A stretch of 64,000 bases of DNA, from NCBI GenBank assembly GCA_964343505.1, contig CAYFJU010000002.1, positions 1-64,000 on the forward strand, in the 5' to 3' direction. A program made the translations under genes and the position numbers. Source of the stretch: TCS55 sp964343505. GTDB taxonomy: Bacteria > Fidelibacterota > Marinisomatia > Marinisomatales > TCS55. The notes under the pieces are model-generated. The model searched no databases. It was given only the letters and a program-made list of their open reading frames with translations, and was not told the DNA's origin. Below, piece by piece: positions 45,935 through 53,858 of this stretch. Each line of letters opens with the position of its first letter. The first letter of the stretch is position 1.

Positions 45935-46953
45935 AACGATTATTATTTAGCATTCTGTCATTATCTCATATCTATGGTCAGTTAGATAATGAATCTACAA
46001 TAACCAAGACGGGTACCACCGCTGCCCAATTTTTAAAAATTGGAGTTGATGCCCGTGCTTCAGCAATGGGAAATGCATATACAGCTATGGGTGGAGATAT
46101 AAACTCAATGTATTGGAATCCAGCAGGGTTAGCGACCATTAAACGTATGGAAACCATGTTTGTTAATAGTAACTGGTTGGCCGGCATCCAATTTAAATAT
46201 ACCGCATTTGCCCTAAACTTAAATCAGTTTGGTGTAATCGGTTTTAGTGCAACAAGCCTAACTATCCCAGACGATTTAGTCCGGACAGTAGAAAAGCCCA
46301 ATGGGACAGGGGAGTTTTTTGATGCCAGTGATCTGGCTATGAATATCAGTTACGCCCATCAACTCACAGATCAATTCTCCATCGGAGGAAATATCAAATA
46401 TATCCGTCAGAAAATTTGGCACGCCAGCGCATCCTCATTTGCAGCAGACCTTGGGGCACTTTTTGTTACACCCTTCAATGGCATTCGATTGGGCGCCAGT
46501 CTGTCTAACTATGGCTCTGATATGCAAATGTCCGGGAGAGATCAGAAATTCAGTATCGATCCGGATCCCAATAATACGGGAAATGTGGAATTTGTCAATG
46601 CCATGTATGAAACAGATAAGTTCCCCCTCCCATTGATATTTAGGGTGGGGCTTTCGGGTGAAATTATCAACACAGATCAAATGCGACTTAGTTTTGCCGT
46701 AGATGCCCTCCATCCCAACGATAATGTGGAATGGGTCAATGCCGGATTGGAATATGCTTTGGCTGAAACCTTTTTCTTAAGGGGCGGCATGAATACCCTG
46801 TTTAGGGAGGATTCTGAAGAAGGGCTCACCATTGGCGGGGGAATTAATTACCAGATTCCCGGTTCAACAACTCGTGTTAAAATAGATTATTCTTATTCCG
46901 CATTTGGACGATTAAAAAATGTCCAACGACTTGCACTGGGTTTACGGTTCTAA
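45931..46953 (+). CDS. PorV/PorQ-like (UPF0164) outer-membrane protein, paralogue 2
   Basis: A 340-residue barrel protein paralogous to 32264-33259, with signal peptide (MKRLLFSILSLSHIYGQ) and the family motif AQFLKIGVDARASAMGNAYT then AMGGDINSMYWNPAGL. The start overlaps the giant gene by 4 bases (ATGA), the same junction as in copy 1. The repeated arrangement supports a dedicated role with the sorted giant protein. No terminator was found before the broken genes that follow in the opposite direction. Confidence 0.85.
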   Translation: MKRLLFSILSLSHIYGQLDNESTITKTGTTAAQFLKIGVDARASAMGNAYTAMGGDINSMYWNPAGLATIKRMETMFVNSNWLAGIQFKYTAFALNLNQFGVIGFSATSLTIPDDLVRTVEKPNGTGEFFDASDLAMNISYAHQLTDQFSIGGNIKYIRQKIWHASASSFAADLGALFVTPFNGIRLGASLSNYGSDMQMSGRDQKFSIDPDPNNTGNVEFVNAMYETDKFPLPLIFRVGLSGEIINTDQMRLSFAVDALHPNDNVEWVNAGLEYALAETFFLRGGMNTLFREDSEEGLTIGGGINYQIPGSTTRVKIDYSYSAFGRLKNVQRLALGLRF

Positions 46954-46991
46954 GGTATTCCCTACACAAACCTATAATATTTGTCAGTTTC

Positions 46992-47205
46992 TTAACCAAA
47001 AAAGAGACGACATACATATACCGCACTAATAATACCTACGGTATCTGCAATAAGGTCCGCCATTAACGCTTGTCTGGTTTTGCGAATCCCAACTGACCCA
47101 TAATAAACGGCTAATACATAAAAAGTTGTTGCAGTAGACCCTAACATGGTTGCCCCAATTTTTGCAATCAAGGAATCTGGCCCATGTTGGTTTACGAGAT
47201 CGGTC
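46992..47205 (-). pseudogene. Duplicated 3' fragment of the spmB-like gene
   Basis: This stretch encodes about the last 71 residues of the SpmB-like protein at 51100-51648 (TDLVNQHGPDSLIAKIGATM ... VYVCRLFFG then stop), including a stop at the same place. It has no start of its own; upstream it runs into a transposase fragment. The two copies differ at many positions toward the 3' end but are nearly identical over the last ~60 bases before the junction at 47205. A broken duplicate, not a working gene. Confidence 0.8.
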
Positions 47206-47298
47206 TTCCAATCCATATATATTTTCTTCTGCAAACCGCCGCAGCCATTTGTATCCGGTTGTTCGGCTGATTTCATATTGTTTGCACAATTGGGTCAT
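47188..47298 (-). mobile_element. IS481-type transposase fragment (helix-turn-helix only)
   Basis: About 37 residues, MTQLCKQYEISRTTGYKWLR then RF...GLEDRSRKP, match the N-terminal helix-turn-helix of IS481-family transposases (typical MTELC..YGISRKTGYKWL..., DRSRRP). The DDE catalytic domain is absent. Its EDRSRKP end overlaps, in another frame, the first bases of the spmB duplicate. The other end abuts the broken beta-lactamase-family gene. A remnant left by insertion and deletion; no terminal inverted repeats were identified. Confidence 0.7.
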
Positions 47299-48012
47299 AT
47301 TGAGAATATCCATAAGCGCGATTAGAAACTGAAGAAATATTTTCTTGATGTGCAACACTATTGTTCATCTTCAAAGGCGAAAAAATATTTTCTTCTAAAA
47401 ATTGCGCAAAAGTAAGCCCGGATTTTCCTCCACAATCAGAGCCAATAATGCATATCCTGTGTTACTGTAGCGATAATCCGTTCCGGGGGTGAAATAAGTA
47501 GAATCCAACCCCAGCATCATTGTGTACACGTCTAAATCGGAAACTGGTTCAGTTGCATCATCAGAAATCAAAGATTCGTAATCTACAAGGCCGGAAGTGT
47601 GGTTCAATAAATGACGAACCGTGATGGCCCTTCCAAAAGGAGGGAAAGAATGGAAAATGTCCGACAATGTTGTTTCAAAACCCAACTCATTCCTGTTTTT
47701 TAAGATCATGATGCACATAGCAGTAAATTGTTTGGTAACTGAAGCCAGCCTAAAATTGGTTTCATTTGTGATGGGGGTCTCACTTTCCAAATTGGCTTAA
47801 CCATAACCCTTTGAAAAAAGAATAGTCCTTCCTTTGATAATCATTACTGCTGCCCCGGGGCCATCATCTAAATTATAGTCAAAAAATAATGAGTCAATAT
47901 AAATTGAATCCACCTCTGTAACTGTTGAGCCTAAATCCTTTTCTCTAAAGGAAGTAATAATCATGGCAAGAGGCAATAGGATCGCAACAATAGAAATTGG
48001 TTTAGGCATCAA
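47299..48012 (-). pseudogene. Broken beta-lactamase-family (class C-like/serine hydrolase) gene
   Basis: The ATG at 48012 opens a signal-like N-terminus (ISIVAILLPLAMIITSF). The frame then reads GPGAAVMIIKGRTILFSKGYG, a TAA, then ANLESETPITNETNFRLASVTKQF, where SVTK is the catalytic S-x-x-K. The TAA (in GGTTAAGCC) replaces a residue usually Leu in GYGLAN. Later HTSGLVDYE and the Tyr motif YSNTGYALL are intact. After IVEEN the frame slips by one base at an A run; the +1 frame continues FLEENIFSPLKMNNSV to NRAYGYSQYD and then meets the transposase fragment. So there is one nonsense change, one frameshift and loss of the 3' end. It directly follows the APC permease stop, so it was once the last gene of that operon. 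Confidence 0.8.
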
Positions 48013-49383
48013 TTAATTTTTCACCTTTTTCAGATAGTAGAATGTGCCGCTGAATGTAAGGGCAATTCCGAGTAAAGATGGAATAAATGCAGTGATAAGA
48101 GTGATAACCAGAAAGGATGAATATAGTATAAGGACAACGATCATACTCCAAGGATAGAGAAGGGCTTTATATGGACGGTCTTTTGTTGGCCATTTTTTCC
48201 GGAGTACATAAATGGCACCAAAAGTCAGCAGATTAAAAATCGTACTGGTTGCAGAGAAAAAATCAATAATGATTTCATAAGTGTTGGTCCCACCTGATCC
48301 GGATTGTAAATAAGTGGACAGGACAGAAAAAATCAATAAAACAGTTGCCCAGATACCTTGACCAATTAAAGCATTATTTGGTGATTGATAAACAGGATGC
48401 AAATCTTTGAACTTTTCAAAAAATAGTCCGTCTCTTGCCATAGCATGCCAGGTACGGCCTTTACACAAGATTTGCGTACTGATGTTTCCAAATGCATTGA
48501 CAGCAACAGCAATGGAAATCATAATTCCGCCGGTAGCGCCCAATACAACTTTCATAGCAGCGGTTGCTACCCACTTATTTTCTATGATGGCTTGTACATC
48601 CAATTGGAACAGGTAACCCAAGTTAGCCCCGATGTATAAAAGGGTAACACCTCCTATACCAACGAAGAGAGAAAGGGGTAGTGTTTTTTGGGGTTCTTTG
48701 ATTTCTTCTGCCATGTAGGTTGCACCTTCCCATCCACTGAAAGCAAAAAATGAATATCGCAATGCAGCACCAACAGCAAGAAGAGTCTCCCAGCCGAATG
48801 ATTCAGGCCAAAGTGGATTGACAAAATGTTCAACATGTCCCGTTGAAAAGGAAGTAACGGTCATACCAATTATTGCTCCTACAGCACCAACTTTCACTGC
48901 ACTGAAAATAACCTGAAATTTTCCGCTGAGACTTACACCGAATAAATTGATACAGGTTAAGCACCAGATGGTTATGAGAGAAATGGAAAAAGTAACCGGT
49001 AGAGAGAAATGGGTTCCGGTGGAAATTCCCCAAATTGCATTTAAGTATTCACTAAATACCAAAGCCACAGCAACAATTGATGCTGTTTCTGCAACGAAAA
49101 ACATAGCCCAACCACGAAGAAATGCAATATAAGGACCATAGGCTTCTTTCAAGAAAACATAGGGTCCGCCTGACTGGGGCAGCATAGCCGTGAGTTCCGC
49201 ATAAATGACCGATCCAAAAATGGTAATGGTCCCACCAATAACCCAAACAAGTCCGAATAAAGATGTACAACCAACCAATGCCATGATGGGTGCAGGAGTT
49301 CGAAAAATCCCGGACCCGATGATACGGCTAATAACAATGGCAACAGACTCTTTCAGCCCAAGATCTCTTTTATATTCTGACAT
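48013..49383 (-). CDS. APC-superfamily amino acid permease
   Basis: A 456-residue membrane transporter with the APC signature (LKESVAIVISRIIGSGIFRT), LPQSGGPYVFLKEAYGP, and FSGWEGATYMAEEIKEPQKT, which place it with LAT-type amino acid transporters. About 12 helices. It lies 7 bases after the exported LD-carboxypeptidase gene in a run of peptidoglycan-peptide genes, so import of amino acids freed from muropeptides (D- or L-Ala, for example) is a reasonable inference. The broken beta-lactamase-family gene starts right at its stop. Confidence 0.85.
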   Translation of the reverse strand: MSEYKRDLGLKESVAIVISRIIGSGIFRTPAPIMALVGCTSLFGLVWVIGGTITIFGSVIYAELTAMLPQSGGPYVFLKEAYGPYIAFLRGWAMFFVAETASIVAVALVFSEYLNAIWGISTGTHFSLPVTFSISLITIWCLTCINLFGVSLSGKFQVIFSAVKVGAVGAIIGMTVTSFSTGHVEHFVNPLWPESFGWETLLAVGAALRYSFFAFSGWEGATYMAEEIKEPQKTLPLSLFVGIGGVTLLYIGANLGYLFQLDVQAIIENKWVATAAMKVVLGATGGIMISIAVAVNAFGNISTQILCKGRTWHAMARDGLFFEKFKDLHPVYQSPNNALIGQGIWATVLLIFSVLSTYLQSGSGGTNTYEIIIDFFSATSTIFNLLTFGAIYVLRKKWPTKDRPYKALLYPWSMIVVLILYSSFLVITLITAFIPSLLGIALTFSGTFYYLKKVKN

Positions 49384-49390
49384 AATTTCC

Positions 49391-50398
49391 TTATTGAGTG
49401 GGATTTTCTAAAATATGAAGTGTTTGTTTATCAGCATCTAATTCAGCCATAATACCAATTGGGAAAGTTATATTATACTTGTAATGCCCTACCGAAAAGT
49501 TGGCAATCACCGGAACATCTAAATCTGAAAAGTATTGCTCCAAAACCTCCATCATTGTAAAACTGTTTTCATCATCCGGGGGTTCAGTAGCACGACGGGT
49601 AAATTTCCCAAGAATAATACCAGAAACATGGTCAAATTTTCCCGCTAATTTTAATTGAGAAAAATATCGATCAATACGGTAAGGCGCTTCGCCAACATCT
49701 TCCATAAATAGGATTTTTCCATCGGTTTCAATTTCATAAGGGGTGCCCATAAGCGTGTTGATTAAAGATAGATTTCCTCCGATCAATTCACCTTTCCCTT
49801 TGCCACTACTAAGGGTAATGGCTGATTCACCCAAGTCAAATGAATGGGGTTCTATTGGATAACCATGGGGATTGTTATTTTCAATGGCTTGCCAAAAATA
49901 ATAATCAGAAATAGGGGAGAGATTTCCTTTACTTCCTAATCCATACATGGGACTCGGTGTATGAAACGTGGTTAGCCCGGTCTTTTTATGAATAGCAAGA
50001 TGCAATGCAGTAATGTCACTAAATCCCACAAGGATTTTTGGATTATTTTTAATAATGTCATAATCTAATTGATCGAGAATTCGCGTGGTACCATATCCAC
50101 CGGTCCCCGGAAAAATCGCTTTAATATTTGGGTCAGCCCATCCTGCCATGAACTCTTTTGCACGGCGATTATCTGTTCCACCCAAATACCCAAATTGGCG
50201 GAAAATATCCTCTGCTTGAAGTGTGATATATCCCCGGTCTTCCAATCGTTTTTTTGCCAAATCCATTCGATCTCGTTTTAAATATCCTGATGGCGCTACA
50301 AATAATATTGTATCACCGGGTGATAATCGCTCAGGCTTGATTTGCGGAAAAATAAAAGATAGGTGAATACCAAAAATGAAAATAATGAGCTTCTTCAT
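49391..50398 (-). CDS. Exported LD-carboxypeptidase (peptidase S66)
   Basis: A 335-residue S66-family serine peptidase with a signal peptide (KKLIIFIFGIHLSFIFPQ). Landmarks: LSPGDTILFVAPSG, GTGGYGTTRILDQLDYD, the catalytic Ser in LVGFSDITALH, Glu in LFMEDVGEAPYRIDR, and His in FSVGHYKYNITFPIG. Family members cut between meso-diaminopimelate and D-Ala in muropeptides, or act on related amide-linked peptides (MccF). This copy should act in the periplasm. A second, cytoplasmic copy is encoded at 52251-53180 in the same run of genes. Next gene upstream: D-Ala-D-Ala dipeptidase, 14 bases away. Confidence 0.88.
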   Translation of the reverse strand: MKKLIIFIFGIHLSFIFPQIKPERLSPGDTILFVAPSGYLKRDRMDLAKKRLEDRGYITLQAEDIFRQFGYLGGTDNRRAKEFMAGWADPNIKAIFPGTGGYGTTRILDQLDYDIIKNNPKILVGFSDITALHLAIHKKTGLTTFHTPSPMYGLGSKGNLSPISDYYFWQAIENNNPHGYPIEPHSFDLGESAITLSSGKGKGELIGGNLSLINTLMGTPYEIETDGKILFMEDVGEAPYRIDRYFSQLKLAGKFDHVSGIILGKFTRRATEPPDDENSFTMMEVLEQYFSDLDVPVIANFSVGHYKYNITFPIGIMAELDADKQTLHILENPTQ

Positions 50399-50412
50399 AC
50401 AGTGATTAATCC

Positions 50413-51087
50413 TTATTCAATGATGGAATACTTTTGTTTGGTTTCATTATAGGGGAAGGCGTTAAAATGCCACCATTCTGTTGTGATGGGGCTAAACCCT
50501 GCTTGAATCATAACCTCACGCAACATTTTTCTGTTGTTGACCTGTTCTTGAGATAAGTCGCCAACCACTAAAAGTGAATCTTCCAATCGGGGAAAGGCTA
50601 ATTCACCAAAATAATCATAATGGGTACCCATGTCTAAAGGTGTCCCATTCCTATGTGCGATGGTTAAATCTACCGCAGCGCCAAAATTATGAATAGATCC
50701 CGATTTAGGATTAGCTACAAAATTTGAACGCTCTGGTTCTGGGACATCAGTCATGGTATTCCAAAGAATCCATTGGATAGACCTGGGTCTTAGCCCATCG
50801 TAAACTAAAAGCCGTAAGTCCGGATGTTTCTTTTTTAATAATGAATTCGCCTTCACCAGCATTTCTGCAGGAACTCTTCGCAAGTAGCACGTTTCCAAAT
50901 CGCCATAGACATCGGTTTCCATGAAATTATCTGTTGTGGAATATTTCAATACCACGAGAAGAGTTGGATCCAATTGTTGTATATCAACTAAATTGTAATT
51001 TTTAATTGTATCATCGGAAATAAATGAGTTTGATTGACACCAACCCAATATTGGCAAACATAAAAAGGTGAAAAAAACTTTGATCAT
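50413..51087 (-). CDS. Exported D-alanyl-D-alanine dipeptidase (VanX/DdpX-like, M15D)
   Basis: A 224-residue zinc peptidase with a signal peptide (MIKVFFTFLCLPILGWCQ). Zinc and catalytic motifs: SIHNFGAAVDL (His and Asp ligands, SxHxxGxAxD) and EWWHFNAF (catalytic Glu, His ligand), with YDGLRPRS as the substrate-side arginine segment. VanX-like enzymes split D-Ala-D-Ala. Alone, without VanA/VanH, it is a nutrient-recovery enzyme as in E. coli DdpX rather than a resistance factor. It sits between the SpmB-like and LD-carboxypeptidase genes. Confidence 0.9.
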   Translation of the reverse strand: MIKVFFTFLCLPILGWCQSNSFISDDTIKNYNLVDIQQLDPTLLVVLKYSTTDNFMETDVYGDLETCYLRRVPAEMLVKANSLLKKKHPDLRLLVYDGLRPRSIQWILWNTMTDVPEPERSNFVANPKSGSIHNFGAAVDLTIAHRNGTPLDMGTHYDYFGELAFPRLEDSLLVVGDLSQEQVNNRKMLREVMIQAGFSPITTEWWHFNAFPYNETKQKYSIIE

Positions 51088-51099
51088 GAAACGATCTTT

Positions 51100-51648
51100 T
51101 TAGCCAAATAAGAATTGGCAAACATAAACCGCACTCAAAACACCCACAGCATCAGCAATCAAACCTGCAACCAATGCATGACGCGTTTTACGAATACCTA
51201 CCGACCCAAAATAAACGGCCAATACATAAAAAGTTGTTTCAGTTGAGCCAAACATGGTTGCCCCAATTTTTGCAATCAAGGACTCTGGCCCATGTTGGTT
51301 TACGAGATCGGTCAATAATCCTAATGACCCGCTTCCAGATAGAGGGCGCATCAAGGCCAATGGAAGGTTTTCTGGTGGGAAACTAATCATAGATAATACC
51401 GGTGATAAAAAATTGAGTAATAAATCCAACGCGCCGGAAGCACGAAACATTCCAATGGCTACCAATATTGCTACAAGATACGGTATAATTCTTACAGCAA
51501 TCGTAAAACCATCTTTGGCCCCCACCACAAAAGATTCATATACTTTTACTTTTTTAAAAACCAGCCCATAAAAGGGAATCCCAACCAATAAGAATGGAAT
51601 AATATATTTTGAAAATTCGTTCAGGCCACCAATAAATGAATCAATCAT
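51100..51648 (-). CDS. spmB: SpmB-like nucleoside-recognition (Gate) domain membrane protein
   Basis: A 182-residue membrane protein matching SpmB in length (about 178 residues in Bacillus subtilis) and core (YIIPFLLVGIPFYGLVFK, SLGLLTDLVNQHGPESLIAK, AKIGATMFGSTETTFYVLAV). Gate-domain proteins are thought to form transport-like pores. In B. subtilis SpmA/SpmB affect spore core dehydration, but here the organism is Gram-negative and the pair lies among muropeptide genes, hinting at a solute role in peptide or amino acid movement. It overlaps the spmA-like gene by 4 bases. Its 3' third is duplicated as a fragment at 46992-47205. Confidence 0.85.
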   Translation of the reverse strand: MIDSFIGGLNEFSKYIIPFLLVGIPFYGLVFKKVKVYESFVVGAKDGFTIAVRIIPYLVAILVAIGMFRASGALDLLLNFLSPVLSMISFPPENLPLALMRPLSGSGSLGLLTDLVNQHGPESLIAKIGATMFGSTETTFYVLAVYFGSVGIRKTRHALVAGLIADAVGVLSAVYVCQFLFG

Positions 51649-52241
51649 GCCTGACTCCCTTCAATGACGGAAAATCGTTTTCTTTTTTCTAAAACCTTGA
51701 CCGCAATGATGGCTGCAATGGTAGACATACTTGTAGCGATAATGGTTGTAATAAAAATTTGACTGGAATGGGCACCCATGAGCGCCACAACTGTTGCAGG
51801 TAGAATCAATTGCACGCTGGATGTATTGAGCGCCAAAAACATGGCCATGGCGTTGGTCGCTGTTTCTTTTTGGGGATTCAATTCCTGAAGTTCTTCCATG
51901 GCTTTTAGCCCAAGCGGTGTTGCAGCATTACCCAATCCCAATATATTGGCTGCCATATTTAAAACAATGGATCCAATCGCTGGATGGTCTTCAGGCACAT
52001 CCGGAAATAATCGAATCGTAATCGGTCGTAATCCTTTTGCGATGACACGAATGAGCCCTGATTCTTCCGCTATTTTCATGATACCCAGCCACATGGCCAT
52101 AATTCCGATGAGTCCAATGGCCAAATTGACCGCAACTTTTGCCATATCAATTGCCGCTTCAGTGACAGCGTCGATATTGCCTGTGAAGGCACCGACCACA
52201 ACGCCGATGAACATCATTCCAAACCAAATGTAATTCAGCAT
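51645..52241 (-). CDS. spmA: SpmA-like nucleoside-recognition (Gate) domain membrane protein
   Basis: A 198-residue membrane protein matching SpmA in length (about 196) and sequence signature (MLNYIWFGMMFIGVVVGAFT, MWLGIMKIAEESGLI, NMAANILGLGNAATPLGLKA). It forms a pair with the SpmB-like protein, the genes overlapping by 4 bases. The molecular function of this family is not settled. It lies 10 bases after the cytoplasmic LD-carboxypeptidase gene. Confidence 0.85.
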   Translation of the reverse strand: MLNYIWFGMMFIGVVVGAFTGNIDAVTEAAIDMAKVAVNLAIGLIGIMAMWLGIMKIAEESGLIRVIAKGLRPITIRLFPDVPEDHPAIGSIVLNMAANILGLGNAATPLGLKAMEELQELNPQKETATNAMAMFLALNTSSVQLILPATVVALMGAHSSQIFITTIIATSMSTIAAIIAVKVLEKRKRFSVIEGSQA

Positions 52242-52250
52242 AAAATTCCC

Positions 52251-53180
52251 TTAGTTAACTGGTGATTCCAAGAGTGATAATTTGGGAGAGCTTGTTTCTG
52301 CATCTAATTCCACGGGAATAGATATGGGCATCGTTGCGTGAAAAACGCCGTGCCCACAAGGGAAGTTGGAAATAATTGGAATATCCAGGTCACCACACAC
52401 ATCCATTATTATCTCATCTGTGGATTTTCCAAACGGTATAGTTTGATCCTTCATTTCTATCAATTCACCCATAATTAATCCATTTATGTTTTCAAACACT
52501 CCCGCTTCCTTCATGTGGACCAGCCTCCGATCAAAGGCATATAAATATTCACCAATATCTTCTAAAAAGAGTATGACATCTTTTGTGTCTATCTGATCTT
52601 TTGTACCGAGTCTGTTAACCAATAAGCACATATTCCCGCCCCAAAGCGGGCCACTGGCTTTACCGGGTTTAAGGATTCTTCCCGGTAATTCTGGCGGTGA
52701 TGAAATAGAAATCGACGTGTCTCCTGATAATATTTTTTCCATTATATTAAAGTTGAATGGTACATCACCCTTTTTAAATGTGGTGAGCATGGGGCCGTGA
52801 AAAGTAATAAGACCCGTCTGCTGTGTTATTGAGGATAAATAACCTGTAATGTCGCTGTAGCCCATGAATATTTTTGGATTTTCCCGGATAAGGTCATAAT
52901 CTAATAATGGCAAAACACGATTGGCCCCATACCCACCGCGGACGCAAATAATTGCATCAATCTCCGGGTTGGCAAACATACGATGAATGTCTTTCGCTCT
53001 CTGTTCAGGTGTCCCCGCAAATGAATCCTCCTTTTTAAAAACACTCTCACCCAAAACAAGAGTATAGCCTTTATCTTCAAAAACTGAAACGGCTGTCTTT
53101 AAATCAGATTCATCCATCCAGGAAGATGGGCTTATGATCCCGATGGTTGCGCCGGGTTTTAAGGCATATGGTTTAATCAT
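52251..53180 (-). CDS. LD-carboxypeptidase (peptidase S66), cytoplasmic
   Basis: A 309-residue S66 peptidase without a signal peptide, so probably cytoplasmic. Landmarks: KPGATIGIISPSSWMD, CVRGGYGANRVLPLLDYD, the catalytic Ser in FMGYSDITGYL, Glu in LFLEDIGEYLYAFDRR, His in FPCGHGVFHATMPI. It would trim the terminal D-Ala from imported tetrapeptides during murein recycling. It overlaps the glutamine amidotransferase gene by 4 bases. Having both an exported and a cytoplasmic copy in one operon is unusual. Confidence 0.88.
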   Translation of the reverse strand: MIKPYALKPGATIGIISPSSWMDESDLKTAVSVFEDKGYTLVLGESVFKKEDSFAGTPEQRAKDIHRMFANPEIDAIICVRGGYGANRVLPLLDYDLIRENPKIFMGYSDITGYLSSITQQTGLITFHGPMLTTFKKGDVPFNFNIMEKILSGDTSISISSPPELPGRILKPGKASGPLWGGNMCLLVNRLGTKDQIDTKDVILFLEDIGEYLYAFDRRLVHMKEAGVFENINGLIMGELIEMKDQTIPFGKSTDEIIMDVCGDLDIPIISNFPCGHGVFHATMPISIPVELDAETSSPKLSLLESPVN

Positions 53181-53845
53181 ATTGAATATTCATCATTGTG
53201 AATCTGGTTATAAAATGCTCCTAAAATTGATCCTCCAAAACTGGCTACCTTTTTATATAAATCGCCTTTTACGCCGCATCGGTCAGCAAATACGGAAGAT
53301 GCTTCAATATGGGGTTGGAATCCCCAAATTGGTTTGGTTTTATGAGCAATCCCATCCATCGAGACCATATCGCTGGAGGCGGTAATTTCAAATTCTGCCG
53401 GGCAAGAAACAACGCCTTCATTGTGAGAATACAGCATAGGGCCTGATTGTGGCGCCCCCCATAATCTATTGGATCTCAGGTGAACAATGCGTTGACCTCT
53501 TTTCTTTTCCTTTTCCCAGAGAAAATCAACCATGCCACCATACATGTGGGCTAATAACTGGTGCCCAAAACAAATGCCCAGGACAGGAATCTTATTATCT
53601 ATTGATCGAGTGACAACATTTGAAATAGCATTCATCCAATCCGGGTTTTCATGGACAGATGTGGCGCTTCCCATGACGATAATCCCAAGTGCATTCTCGG
53701 ATTCAGCCTGCATAGATGAAGGACCAAACATAGCTGGCAAATGATAGGATACAGGTACAATAGAAGCTTTGGCGATACAATTAAACGCTTCAATTTCAGG
53801 ATAATTGGTCGAGGGATCAATGACAAGTAAAGATTGTTTATTCAT
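53177..53845 (-). CDS. Class I glutamine amidotransferase-like protein
   Basis: A 222-residue stand-alone class I glutamine amidotransferase. The nucleophile elbow is LGICFGHQLLAHMYGG (catalytic Cys) and the His-Glu pair is in WGFQPHIEAS. It is closest in style to GuaA-like amidotransferase domains; the acceptor is unknown. The operon position with muropeptide enzymes suggests it hydrolyses a gamma-glutamyl or amide bond, or transfers ammonia to a partner encoded elsewhere; this is speculative. It lies 13 bases after the M23 peptidase gene's region boundary and overlaps the LD-carboxypeptidase start by 4. Confidence 0.8.
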   Translation of the reverse strand: MNKQSLLVIDPSTNYPEIEAFNCIAKASIVPVSYHLPAMFGPSSMQAESENALGIIVMGSATSVHENPDWMNAISNVVTRSIDNKIPVLGICFGHQLLAHMYGGMVDFLWEKEKKRGQRIVHLRSNRLWGAPQSGPMLYSHNEGVVSCPAEFEITASSDMVSMDGIAHKTKPIWGFQPHIEASSVFADRCGVKGDLYKKVASFGGSILGAFYNQIHNDEYSI

Positions 53846-53858
53846 AATAATTAAAAGC

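Noticed and set aside
47790..47797. The in-frame stop in the beta-lactamase-family gene as a third selenocysteine
   Set aside because: The codon is TAA, not TGA, and falls at a Leu position with no redox role.
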